Of a DNA stretch of 64,000 bases, positions 26,212 through 34,163 are shown piece after piece. The translations under genes were made by a program, and so were the position numbers. The stretch's first letter is position 1; each line of letters begins with the position of its first letter. Source of the stretch: Chloroflexota bacterium (GTDB lineage: Bacteria > Chloroflexota > Anaerolineae > Aggregatilineales > Phototrophicaceae); assembly GCA_028875185.1 (NCBI GenBank), contig JAPPFH010000127.1:1-64000 (forward strand). The letters are read 5' to 3'. The notes under the pieces are model-generated. The model was not told the DNA's origin. It worked only from the letters and a program-made list of their open reading frames with translations, and did not search any database.

Positions 26212-27252
26212 CTAATCAGTTTCAGTTTGCCGCTTAAGGCTTCGCTGATACGCAAGCGCCTTTGGATGCTGCGGATTGATGGCGAGCGCCAAATCAACGG
26301 CGCGCAACGCAGCCTCCGAATCCCGCTCTCGCTGATAGTCAGCCAAGATAAGATAGCGCGCCACCGCCTTCCTCAGGTTGTTCTGCGAAAGGTGCCATTC
26401 GGCGATCGCGCACTGAACATTGGTGAGCTCGGGCTTTATCGTCACGGCTTTAATGCGTTCCGAGTTCGCCCGGCCGCCTTCGCCTTGGCCATCGAACAAT
26501 GCAGCCAGCCTGAGGCGCCCGCGGACAGCCTCGTCAATCATGCCAAGTTTCTTCTGGATGGCGACCAGTTTGGTTAGCGGCTTGGTGTCTCGAGGCGCCA
26601 GTTCACAGGCGCGCCGAACCATCGCGAGCTGCGCTTCCAGATCAGCTTGAGAGTATTGTTTGCCCTGGCTAGGCGCGTCGCCGTTGAATTGCGACATGGC
26701 TATCTCGATGCCGTCGCGCAGCCAGACTTCAATCGCATCGGCCGCGCGCCCCGCTAGGGCATCCGCCTCAATCGCGTCATCGCCTTTGAATGGCTGCAAG
26801 ACATAATCGACCGGCTGCATTTTGCCTGGCGGCCGCCCGATGCCGAAGCGCAGACGCGCGAAGCTATTGTCGCCAATATGCTGGATAATGCTGCGCAAGC
26901 CGTTCTGCCCGCCGTGCCCGCCCGCTTTTCGTAAGCGCAGCTTGCCGAAGGGCGTATCCAGGTCATCATGAGCCACGATCAGACGGTGGATAGGAATCTC
27001 GTAATAATCCATCAGCGCCCGTACGCATTCGCCACTGCGGTTCATGAAGGTCAGCGGTTTTGCCAGCTTGACGCGCTCGCCAAGGACAATGCCATCCCAG
27101 GTTTGCGCGCGCCTCTCGCGGCGGCTTGCGCCGAGATTGTGACGAGACGCCAAGGCGTCAATCACGCGCCAGCCGACATTGTGGCGCGTCTTCTCATATT
27201 TTGCGCCGGGATTGCCCAGCCCGAGTATTAGACGTTTCGCAGCCATAGCCAT
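26212..27252 (-). CDS. pth: peptidyl-tRNA hydrolase with C-terminal helical-repeat extension
   Basis: Releases tRNA from prematurely dropped peptidyl-tRNA. Residues 1 to about 190 are a complete Pth domain: LGLGNPGAKYEKTRHNVGW (substrate Asn and catalytic His), F-M-N-R-S-G, H-D-D-L-D with the catalytic-dyad Asp, and G-G-H-G-G-Q-N-G-L-R-S-I. Bacterial Pth normally ends there. This protein continues to 346 aa with about 150 residues of helical pattern resembling tetratricopeptides (R-R-A-C-E-L-A-P..., then A-L-R-A-V-D-L-A-L-A-I-N-P-Q-H-P-K-A-L-A-Y). The frame is unbroken. The start could be 27252 or 27246 (two Mets, no strong ribosome site). Confidence 0.93.
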   Translation of the reverse strand: MAMAAKRLILGLGNPGAKYEKTRHNVGWRVIDALASRHNLGASRRERRAQTWDGIVLGERVKLAKPLTFMNRSGECVRALMDYYEIPIHRLIVAHDDLDTPFGKLRLRKAGGHGGQNGLRSIIQHIGDNSFARLRFGIGRPPGKMQPVDYVLQPFKGDDAIEADALAGRAADAIEVWLRDGIEIAMSQFNGDAPSQGKQYSQADLEAQLAMVRRACELAPRDTKPLTKLVAIQKKLGMIDEAVRGRLRLAALFDGQGEGGRANSERIKAVTIKPELTNVQCAIAEWHLSQNNLRKAVARYLILADYQRERDSEAALRAVDLALAINPQHPKALAYQRSLKRQTETD

Positions 27253-27318
27253 ATCAGGTAGATATAGGACGCTGATATGTTAGCAGGGCAGCCAGTGATT
27301 GTACAGCGACGGCGACGC

Positions 27319-28089
27319 TCAAATGGGGCGGTCATCGACATAGCGCGGGTAGCTGCGCTTCGCCGCTTCAGCTTGCGCGAGATCGACGTCCAGCGTGATA
27401 AATGGCTGTGTTTCAGATGTAAGAGCGAGCACGGCGCCATCCGGATCGCAAATCCAACCGGCGCCGCCGAGCGCCACATGCTTCGCGCGCCCAGCGTGAT
27501 TCGACGACAGGCAGAAGGCGCCGGCCACGACCGCCGCCGTGCGACCGCATGCCAGCCACTTATCGTTGGAAAAAGCCGGTGTGCTGCGCGGGCAGAGCAG
27601 CAGGTGAATGCCGCGTTTGCCGTAGTCTCGCGCATGCCCCATGAACCAGATTTCGGTGCAAATCACCAAGCCGATGGAGAGCTCGCCAATGGTAACGGGT
27701 TTGAAGTCAATCGGCGCGCGATCATACCAATTGGCTTCCCAATAACCATCGTCATTCGGAAGATAAGTCTTGCGGTGAATCCATTGTATTCCGCGCTCCG
27801 CCGTCCAGAGATAGGCGGCGTTGTATCGATTGCCGTCTTCGTTGCGGGGCGCCGTCCCCACGACCAGCGTAAGGCCCAATTCGGGCAAGCGCTTGATCCA
27901 GCGCTCGTGAGTGGAAACGGCGGCATTCCAAACGGAGACATTGCGCTCCGGCTCGGCGCAGAACCAGGGCGCAAAGCACATCTCCGGCAGCAGCAGCATG
28001 TCCGGGCTTTCCGCCGCGATGTGATGTTTCAGCGCTTCCCATTCGCGCGCGAGTAGACTCGCGTCCAGTTGAGCAATGGTCGCTTTCAC
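27319..28089 (-). CDS. nitrilase-superfamily carbon-nitrogen hydrolase
   Basis: Amidase/nitrilase-fold enzyme hydrolysing a small amide or nitrile. The 256-aa length fits the family. The catalytic triad is visible: E36 in LLLPEMCF, K107 in IHRKTYLP, and C144 in LVICTEIWF. Residues before E36 (MKATIAQLD) form the usual first strand. It starts inside the stop of the upstream ABC exporter (ATGA overlap at 28086-28089), so the two are an operon. Physiological substrate is unknown. Confidence 0.9.
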   Translation of the reverse strand: MKATIAQLDASLLAREWEALKHHIAAESPDMLLLPEMCFAPWFCAEPERNVSVWNAAVSTHERWIKRLPELGLTLVVGTAPRNEDGNRYNAAYLWTAERGIQWIHRKTYLPNDDGYWEANWYDRAPIDFKPVTIGELSIGLVICTEIWFMGHARDYGKRGIHLLLCPRSTPAFSNDKWLACGRTAAVVAGAFCLSSNHAGRAKHVALGGAGWICDPDGAVLALTSETQPFITLDVDLAQAEAAKRSYPRYVDDRPI

Positions 28090-30014
28090 GCCAATTCTCG
28101 CTGCCCGCTGAACTGTGTCTCGTAGAGCCGGGCGTAAAGTCCGTCTTGGTTGAGGAGTTCATTGTGCGAGCCACCCTCGACGATCAAGCCGCGATCAAGG
28201 ACGAGAATGGTATCGGCGGCCAGAATCGTGCTGAGCCGGTGGGCGATGACGATGCTGCTTCGCCCGCGCATGATTTGGCTGAGCGCGTCCTGGATTAGCG
28301 CTTCCGACTGGCTGTCTAAATGGCTGGTCGCTTCATCAAGCACGAGAATGCGCGGGTCTTTCAATACGACGCGGGCGATCGCCATACGCTGCTTTTCACC
28401 GCCGCTGAGCCGGTAACCGCGCTCGCCGACGATAGAGTCATAGCCATCGCTCAATCCCATGATGAAGTCATGAATATGCGCGACCTTCGCCGCCGCTTCA
28501 AGTTCGGCTTGCGACGCGTCCGGCTTGGCATAGAGCAGGTTTGTACGGATCGTATCATGGAATAGATAAGTCTCTTGCGTCACCATGCCGATATTCCGCG
28601 CCATCGTGCTCAGCGTCAAATCGCGCAGGTCGTAGCCATCAAGGGTGATTCGCCCCGCCGACGGATCATAAAGGCGTGGTATCAAGTACGTCAGCGTGGT
28701 TTTGCCAGCGCCGCTGGGGCCGACCAGCGCCACTAGCTGGCCCGGCTCAATGCGGAATGCGATCTTGTCCAAAGCGATATCGCGCGCTTGATGGGCGCCG
28801 CCGCTCCTAGCGGTCTCGCTCCCCCGACGGCCCCTATCGCCCGATCGCGTCGCATCGACGCTGGCAAAGCGTCCGATTCGCTCGACATCGGAGAGCAAAT
28901 GCGCCTCCTCTATCCGGTAGCGAAAGCGGACGTCTTCAAACGCCAGCGCGCCTTTAACTTTGTCCAGATGGATTGCGTCCCTTTTCTCGCTTATTTCCAG
29001 TGGAAGGTCAATGACCTCAAATACGCGCTCGAAGCTGACGATCGATTGGGCGAAATCGACGGGCGCATTTGTCAATGCCTCCAATGGGAAATACAGCCGC
29101 TCCAGATAAACAGCGAAGGCGACAATCATGCCAATTGTGAATGTGCCTTCGATTACCATCAAACCTCCGATCCAATAGACCAGCGCCGTACCAAGAAAAC
29201 TCGCCAGACCAATGAGCGTTGAAACTTGCATGCCCATAACCGATCGCTTGACGCCAGCATCGCGCACATCGGCCGCGCGCCCGGCGAATTGCCTTACCTC
29301 GGCATCAATGCGACCGAAGAGTTTGACCAGCAGCGCGCCGCCGATATCGAGCGTTTCATTCATCATCGCGTTCATCTGCGCGTTGTGTTCCATCTGCGCG
29401 CGCACGAGCTTTTGCAGTCGAGCGCCGAGGCGGCGGACAATAAAGATGAAAAACGGAAATATGATTACGCCGGCCAGGGTCAGCCGCCATTCAAGCGCGA
29501 GCATGATCGCCATCGTCGCCACTACCGTAATCACGTTGGTGGCGAAAGCGACGATGGTATTGCTGATGGCGTTCTGCGCGCCGACAACATCATTGTTCAG
29601 CCGGCTCATCAGTTCGCCCGTTCTGGTATTGGTGAAGAAGCGCAAAGACATCTGCTGCAAATGACGATAGAGCGCGACGCGCAGGTCGTAGATAACGCCC
29701 TCGCCGATGGTGACGTTCAGCTTCCGCTGCGCGATTCGTATGCCGCTCCTGATGAGCGGGATTGCGACCAAGCCCAATGCCAGCGCGTTCAGCTTCAAGA
29801 TGTCTTTTTCCGGCAACGCGACATCAATGATTTCGCGGAAGATCAGCGGGCTGATCAAGCCCAGCAGCGCGCCTGCCGTAATTGATAGCAGCATGCCTGC
29901 GATATGCAGCCAATAAGGTTTGGCGTACTTCAGCACACGGAACAGCAGCCGCCGCGAGACGTTCGGCTTCGGTTTTTCCACGGCGCCATGCCAGTAGCGG
30001 CCGCCTCTCATCAT
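28086..30014 (-). CDS. ABC exporter, fused permease and ATPase
   Basis: Half-transporter of the MsbA/lipid-or-drug exporter type; works as a dimer in the membrane. From the Met at 30014 it is 642 aa. The N-terminal part has six helices (about 30-310). The ATPase domain has Walker A (GPSGAGKTT), a signature LSGGEKQRMAIARV, Walker B ILVLDEATSHLD and H-loop AHRLST. Between the first ATPase strand and Walker A lies an extra low-complexity stretch rich in Arg, Gly, Ser and Asp (encoded near 28780-28910). The longer start at 30101 adds 29 unconvincing residues. Cargo is unknown. Confidence 0.92.
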   Translation of the reverse strand: MMRGGRYWHGAVEKPKPNVSRRLLFRVLKYAKPYWLHIAGMLLSITAGALLGLISPLIFREIIDVALPEKDILKLNALALGLVAIPLIRSGIRIAQRKLNVTIGEGVIYDLRVALYRHLQQMSLRFFTNTRTGELMSRLNNDVVGAQNAISNTIVAFATNVITVVATMAIMLALEWRLTLAGVIIFPFFIFIVRRLGARLQKLVRAQMEHNAQMNAMMNETLDIGGALLVKLFGRIDAEVRQFAGRAADVRDAGVKRSVMGMQVSTLIGLASFLGTALVYWIGGLMVIEGTFTIGMIVAFAVYLERLYFPLEALTNAPVDFAQSIVSFERVFEVIDLPLEISEKRDAIHLDKVKGALAFEDVRFRYRIEEAHLLSDVERIGRFASVDATRSGDRGRRGSETARSGGAHQARDIALDKIAFRIEPGQLVALVGPSGAGKTTLTYLIPRLYDPSAGRITLDGYDLRDLTLSTMARNIGMVTQETYLFHDTIRTNLLYAKPDASQAELEAAAKVAHIHDFIMGLSDGYDSIVGERGYRLSGGEKQRMAIARVVLKDPRILVLDEATSHLDSQSEALIQDALSQIMRGRSSIVIAHRLSTILAADTILVLDRGLIVEGGSHNELLNQDGLYARLYETQFSGQRELA

Positions 30015-30208
30015 TTCGCTGCTTCTCCCCGTCTTTTGGCTATAGCATAAGCGAAAGCAGCCGGCGGGAGCACTGCGCCAAGGGTTAGGCGCGCTATCCA
30101 TTTGGCTAGGTCGATAGGTATGAAAGCGAATGCGCGATTGGCGCGGAACGAATCAATAATTCTGTTGCCGACCGCGGCGCTCGGCTCAGATTGCGCGCGC
30201 AGGCGGTC

Positions 30209-30601
30209 CTAGCGATCAAGCGCCAGACCGTGCACGATCGCGCGGGCGTCGCGCATATTGGGCGCGAAGAGAACTTCACGGCCTTCAACGGCGCTGTTGA
30301 AAGTCTTTTGGATCGTCTGATAGATCGTGCGGATAGCGCCATTCGCGCCGACGACGACGCGGGCGCCTTCGTTCGGGCGCGCATCGCCGGAAGCCAGCAG
30401 GGTCTTGGCGGCGGTCAATACATCGCGCGGTATGGCCGTGCCTTCCAGATCAATGATCAAGTCGACGAAGTGTTCGACGCTGCCGATCAATTGGTCGGCT
30501 CTTTGCACCGCTTCTTCCAGCTCTTCCCAATTCCATTCCGATTCGAATTCAAGAAGGATGACCGTCTTCTTTTTGTTGTCCCAGCGGGTGACTATCGCCA
30601 T
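30209..30601 (-). CDS. SpoIIAA/STAS-like protein, unknown function
   Basis: A 130-aa soluble protein with an alternating strand/helix pattern that resembles SpoIIAA-like (STAS-type) proteins: M-A-I-V-T-R-W-D-N strand, then W-E-E-L-E-E-A-V-Q-R-A helix, V-D-L-I-I-D-L-E-G strand and V-V-V-G-A-N strand. No catalytic motif is visible. It stands alone with about 130-190 bases on each side. The family assignment is a fold-level guess; function is unknown. Confidence 0.7.
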   Translation of the reverse strand: MAIVTRWDNKKKTVILLEFESEWNWEELEEAVQRADQLIGSVEHFVDLIIDLEGTAIPRDVLTAAKTLLASGDARPNEGARVVVGANGAIRTIYQTIQKTFNSAVEGREVLFAPNMRDARAIVHGLALDR

Positions 30602-30732
30602 CTCGTCTATCCTGTTGCTCGCCCAAAGCTACACATCGCTATACGCAAGATTATGCCAGGAGTTGCCTCGGATTCCAGTATTATCTTGCCTTGCCGCGGC
30701 GATTCTGCGCAATTCAAGCGCGCGGGCACTGG

Positions 30733-31533
30733 TCAATTTGAGACGATTTGAAAGGCGACTGGGGCTGCGACCGGCACGCCATCGACGCTAATCTCGACGC
30801 TCCAAGAACCAACAGTGAAGGCTGTATCGGTCTGATCAATATAGAACCAGATGCAATTGTCGTTGATGTCATGATCTCTGTGAAAGCTGAAGCTGACGAT
30901 TTCCGTACCCTGGCGCCGCCAACTGGATGATATGGTCGCGCCGGCGAGAATGCTGTATGCGCGCCCGACCACGTAAATCGCGGATGATGCCGGCGTAAAA
31001 CGCGGATTGACATCAATAGCGCAGTCATACTCGTCGACGCCTGACGCCATCGTGATGTTCTCCAGGCGCGGCCCCTGCAGAGAGGGCGAGGGCGCAGGCG
31101 TGACGACGGGCGGCGTAACGATTACACTGGGAGAATCTGTCGGTCGCGCGGCATCCACCGTGTCGGAGCGTGTCGTCTGATCGGCTTGGAGTGGCTGCGA
31201 CTCAGGCGCCGCGAGCGTTTTCACTTGCGCCAATCCTGCTTCAATGTGGGCGGCATCGGTGCCCAGGTTAATCAAATTGGATGCGAGGAATGTGCCCGCC
31301 GCTTCTGCCTGTCCAACGCGCGTTCCCGCATGATCCAGCGTGGTTTGAATGCGGGCGCGCACGACAGTCGCGGTGGAGCGCAGCACGTCAACTTTGGCCA
31401 GCGCCTCATCATAAGCGGCAGTGGCGGTCTGCTGCGGCGCGGCCGATTGGCATGCGCTCAAGCCGATAGCGACGGCGGCAACGATGACACAATCAAGGGC
31501 GTGGCGCGGCCACGTTGGAAACACGCTGGTCAT
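30733..31533 (-). CDS. putative lipoprotein with coiled N-part and beta C-domain
   Basis: From the Met at 31533 the product is 266 aa. It opens with a lipoprotein signal: hydrophobic core about 13-25 and lipobox L-S-A-C, then a polar linker. Residues about 30-110 are helical and Ala-rich (possible coiled coil). They are followed by a Pro/Thr/Ser spacer (V-T-P-P-V-V-T-P-A-P-S-P-S) and a C-terminal beta-rich domain of about 120 residues with two cysteines. The domain likely sits on the outer face of the membrane. A longer frame back to 31707 would run into the tmRNA gene and is rejected. No specific family recognised. Confidence 0.75.
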   Translation of the reverse strand: MTSVFPTWPRHALDCVIVAAVAIGLSACQSAAPQQTATAAYDEALAKVDVLRSTATVVRARIQTTLDHAGTRVGQAEAAGTFLASNLINLGTDAAHIEAGLAQVKTLAAPESQPLQADQTTRSDTVDAARPTDSPSVIVTPPVVTPAPSPSLQGPRLENITMASGVDEYDCAIDVNPRFTPASSAIYVVGRAYSILAGATISSSWRRQGTEIVSFSFHRDHDINDNCIWFYIDQTDTAFTVGSWSVEISVDGVPVAAPVAFQIVSN

Positions 31534-31552
31534 AATGGCAAGATTATAACCT

Positions 31553-31586
31553 AGAAACAGAAACCGCCTTACGACTGGCAAGGCGG
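31553..31586 (-). terminator. intrinsic terminator of ssrA
   Basis: On the minus strand, just after the tmRNA acceptor stem, CCGCCTT and AAGGCGG form a perfect 7-bp stem (31564-31586) with a 9-base loop. It is followed by TTTCTGTTTCT (31563-31553). This is a standard rho-independent terminator. Confidence 0.8.
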
Positions 31587-31596
31587 CCGATGGGAG

Positions 31597-31983
31597 TGGA
31601 AGCGCCGGGGACCTGCCCCCCGGGTCCGCTGGTTTCGAAGCTCGCACTTCTACAAGCTTAGCCCTCTGTAGGGTTTCACACCATGCAGCCCAGAGGGCGC
31701 GGTTCACATGGCGCTAGCCGATTGATCTTGGCGCCGTCTTATCGGCGTTGACGGCGGGCGCCCTAGCTTTTTATGACACTCGTTGCAGTTCGTGAAGGGA
31801 GACGAGTCTGCAGGAGCGGTAGAGGGCTGTCTGCCTCTACACCCTCACGCCGGTCGCCTAAGCTACCATTGGGAGGGGTTGGAAATTGGGTTTTGCACCT
31901 ATGTGCGTTGCCAGTTTAACGTGTCTTGGCGCCACGGCTTGCCGTGCGGCTTCAGCCACCAACGTCGAATCTAATTCGCCCCC
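31597..31983 (-). ncRNA. ssrA: transfer-messenger RNA (tmRNA)
   Basis: Rescues stalled ribosomes by trans-translation. The minus strand begins GGGGGCG, pairing with CGCTTCC at the 3' end (two G-U pairs) as the tRNA-like acceptor stem; the discriminator is A and CCA is not encoded. The diagnostic ATTAGATTCGACG follows the 5' stem, and CTAAGCTTGTAGA, the match to the E. coli CTAAGCATGTAG region, lies near the 3' end. Hairpins for PK1 (CACGGC/GCCGTG), helix 5 (TAGAGG/CCTCTA) and a late pseudoknot (GCCCTCTG/CAGAGGGC) are visible. The resume codon GCA (31894-31896) follows TAGGT and opens a tag frame to TAG (31858-31860) reading AKPNFQPLPMVA. The T-arm is odd: the loop reads GGCAGGT instead of a TTCRANT type. 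Confidence 0.93.
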
Positions 31984-32036
31984 ATGATGGCTGATGACAA
32001 ACGCTGCCCAATCAACTTTTGTCACCACGCGCTAAA

Positions 32037-32065
32037 AGTGTATCACATGTTGCGCCAGATGTGAA
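32037..32065 (-). promoter_or_regulatory. probable ssrA promoter
   Basis: The minus strand carries TTCACA (32065-32060), a 17-base spacer and TACACT (32042-32037). Transcription from about 32030 would leave a leader of some 47 bases before the mature tmRNA 5' end, to be removed by RNase P. Confidence 0.5.
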
Positions 32066-32126
32066 GCGCTTGGACGTTAGGGAAGTGGTGAATATTGCGG
32101 ATATGAGCTACCCAGTTTGACAACAA

Positions 32127-32197
32127 TGTAGGGGCGGCATATCATGCCGCCCGCGTTACACAAAGAAAATCGGGCGACCTAGTAGGTCGCCCCTACA
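32127..32197. repeat. double-hairpin intergenic repeat (REP/MITE-like)
   Basis: A 71-base palindromic unit. The ends are perfect 10-base inverted repeats (TGTAGGGGCG at 32127-32136, complement at 32188-32197). Inside are two perfect hairpins with 9-bp stems and 3-base loops: 32132-32152 (arm GGGCGGCAT) and 32172-32192 (arm GGGCGACCT). It has no coding potential. It looks like a dispersed repetitive extragenic element; only one copy was noticed in this window. The rest of the 31984-32354 gap holds the ssrA promoter and, from 32198 on, nothing I recognise. Confidence 0.7.
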
Positions 32198-32354
32198 CCG
32201 TCTTATCAGTGTGTAACCGCGATTTTTACCACTCCCGACATTAGAGGCGCATATGCGATCACTTGGCGGCAACCGAGACCAGTCCGCCTAACATATCGCG
32301 TTGAATGCGGTATGATTGGATTGCTTGCTGATCGGTTGGCGAAAGGCGCCGGAT

Positions 32355-33359
32355 GTGGCGGTGGATGTCTTGATTGTTGGCGCGGGAATGTCCGGATTGA
32401 TGGCGGCGCGCACGCTGCTTGAACACGATTATACGGTCCATGTGATCGACAAGGGACGCAGCGTCGGCGGGCGCTTGGCCACACGGCGCGTGGGTGCGGA
32501 TGGCTTGGCTGATCACGGCGCTCAGTTTTTCACCGTGCGCGCCTCGGCCCTGCAGCGCTTCGTTGATCGATGGCGCGCGCTTGATCTGGTCTATGTCTGG
32601 GGAACTGGCTGGTCCGATGGCAGCGTCAAACGAACAGCCGGTGATGGACATCCGCGCTATGTGGCCCGCGGCGGCATGAACAAGCTGGCCAAGCAGCTGG
32701 CGCGGGGCATCGACATCAGCATCGACAAACTGGTAGCGTCAGTTCGCATGACAGACGATGGATGGACGCTTGAAGACAGCGAAGGCAGGACCTACGCAGG
32801 CAAGGGACTTATCATGACGCCGCCGATGCCGGAGACGCTGGCGCTGTTGACCGAAAGCGGCGTTCAACTGGACGCGGATGATGACGCGGCTCTGCGGCGG
32901 ATACGTTTTGGTCCTTGCCTGTGCGGGATACACGCGGTGAATGGAGATGTCGCCCTGCCCGAGCCGGGCGCGCTGCAGAATTTCCAGAGTGACGTCTACT
33001 GGGTGGCTGATAACCGGGCGAAAGGCATCTCGCAGGAGACGATCATTACCAGCCACGCCAATGCGAAATTCAGTCGACAGAATTGGGAGGCATCGGAGGC
33101 CGATATCATTCGGGCGCTGGAATCAGCCGTGCAGCCCCACCTCGCGGAAGGCGCGCAAATCGTACAATCGCAGCTCAAAAAGTGGCGCTACTCCGTGCCC
33201 TTGACCACCCATCCGCAAGAGTACTTGCGCGCAAAAGGCACTCCGCCGCTCGTCTTCGCCGGCGATGCCTTTGGCGGACGCGGACGAGTGGAAGGCGCCT
33301 TCACATCGGGCTTGGCGGCCGGCGCGGCCATGGCCGACGCCCTAAGATCCGATTCGTGA
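32355..33359 (+). CDS. FAD/NAD-binding amine-oxidase-like (renalase-type) flavoprotein
   Basis: Flavin-dependent oxidoreductase resembling bacterial renalase-like proteins. I start at the GTG at 32355, preceded by AAAGG at a good distance, giving 334 aa. The dinucleotide-binding motif follows at once (V-D-V-L-I-V-G-A-G-M-S-G). Then come the second-strand acidic residue region (V-I-D-K-G) and the amine-oxidase G-G-R-L-A-T-R-R and H-G-A-Q-F-F-T sequences. The C-terminal F-A-G-D-A-F-G-G-R-G-R-V-E-G-A-F-T-S-G flavin-binding motif is present. Its stop overlaps the GTG start of the next gene. Substrate unknown. Confidence 0.85.
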   Translation: MAVDVLIVGAGMSGLMAARTLLEHDYTVHVIDKGRSVGGRLATRRVGADGLADHGAQFFTVRASALQRFVDRWRALDLVYVWGTGWSDGSVKRTAGDGHPRYVARGGMNKLAKQLARGIDISIDKLVASVRMTDDGWTLEDSEGRTYAGKGLIMTPPMPETLALLTESGVQLDADDDAALRRIRFGPCLCGIHAVNGDVALPEPGALQNFQSDVYWVADNRAKGISQETIITSHANAKFSRQNWEASEADIIRALESAVQPHLAEGAQIVQSQLKKWRYSVPLTTHPQEYLRAKGTPPLVFAGDAFGGRGRVEGAFTSGLAAGAAMADALRSDS

Positions 33360-34111
33360 TTCTTATTCTCCGCAGGCGCCGCCGCGTGATTCTGGCGGCT
33401 TCCTTGTTGATTGGCGCAGTTCTTGCCGCACTGCTGCATTCGCAGTTCGCGCCAATCGGCGAGTTGATGCCGGCGGCAATCGCCGCGTTGCAATCCGACG
33501 ATATCGCGCGTGTCAAGCGCGAACGCTGGATCGTCTTCGAGCCAGTTGATCAGACAGAGGAGAGTGGCATTATCCTCTATCCCGGCGGGCGGGTCTCGCC
33601 GGAGGCTTACGCGCCATTAGCCAGAGCGCTGGCGGAAAGCGGATATCTGACGGTTATCGTTCCCATGCCACTTAACCTCGCCGTATTCGATCCCTTTGCG
33701 GCGGACAATGTTATCGCCGCCTATCCCTCCGTTCAAACATGGGTCATTGGCGGGCATTCGCTTGGGGGAGTGATGGCGGCGCATTACGCCCATAGTCGTC
33801 GGGATCTGGTCAAGGGTTTGGTTTTATTGGCTGCTTATCCAGAAGCCCATATTGACCTCAGTTCGAGCGATCTGACGGTTGCTGTCATTTACGGCGACAG
33901 GGACGGCTTGGTGACGGTCAACGAGGTTGAACGCGCTTTGAATCGGCTTCCGCCTGATTCTCGCTCGGTGCTGATTGAAGGCGCCAATCACGCGCAGTTC
34001 GGCTGGTACGGCGCGCAAGCAGGCGACACGCAAGCGCGCATCAGCCGAGACGAACAGCAAAGCCGCGTTGTTGAAGCGGTAAGGCAGATTCTGCAAGAGA
34101 CTGGAAGGTGA
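33356..34111 (+). CDS. membrane-anchored alpha/beta hydrolase
   Basis: From the GTG at 33356 (GTGA overlap with the preceding flavoprotein stop) the product is 251 aa. An N-terminal run of five arginines is followed by a hydrophobic helix (about 11-27), giving a signal anchor or signal peptide with the catalytic domain outside. Hydrolase features are G-H-S-L-G-G (nucleophile elbow), an acid in Y-G-D-R-D-G, and the histidine in E-G-A-N-H-A-Q-F. It fits the Abhydrolase_5-like group. The frame is open far upstream but that part overlaps the flavoprotein out of frame. Substrate unknown. Confidence 0.82.
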   Translation: MILILRRRRRVILAASLLIGAVLAALLHSQFAPIGELMPAAIAALQSDDIARVKRERWIVFEPVDQTEESGIILYPGGRVSPEAYAPLARALAESGYLTVIVPMPLNLAVFDPFAADNVIAAYPSVQTWVIGGHSLGGVMAAHYAHSRRDLVKGLVLLAAYPEAHIDLSSSDLTVAVIYGDRDGLVTVNEVERALNRLPPDSRSVLIEGANHAQFGWYGAQAGDTQARISRDEQQSRVVEAVRQILQETGR

Positions 34112-34163
34112 ATCTAATCCATGCTAGATTGAACCTTGGCGATAGAGACTTAAGGTGAGTGAG

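Noticed and set aside
30733..31707. Lipoprotein gene starting at 31707
   Set aside because: The longer frame would run through the tmRNA 3' end and its terminator; the Met at 31533 starts a proper lipoprotein signal.
31783..31974. 63-aa plus-strand frame inside ssrA
   Set aside because: The region is explained by tmRNA structure on the minus strand.
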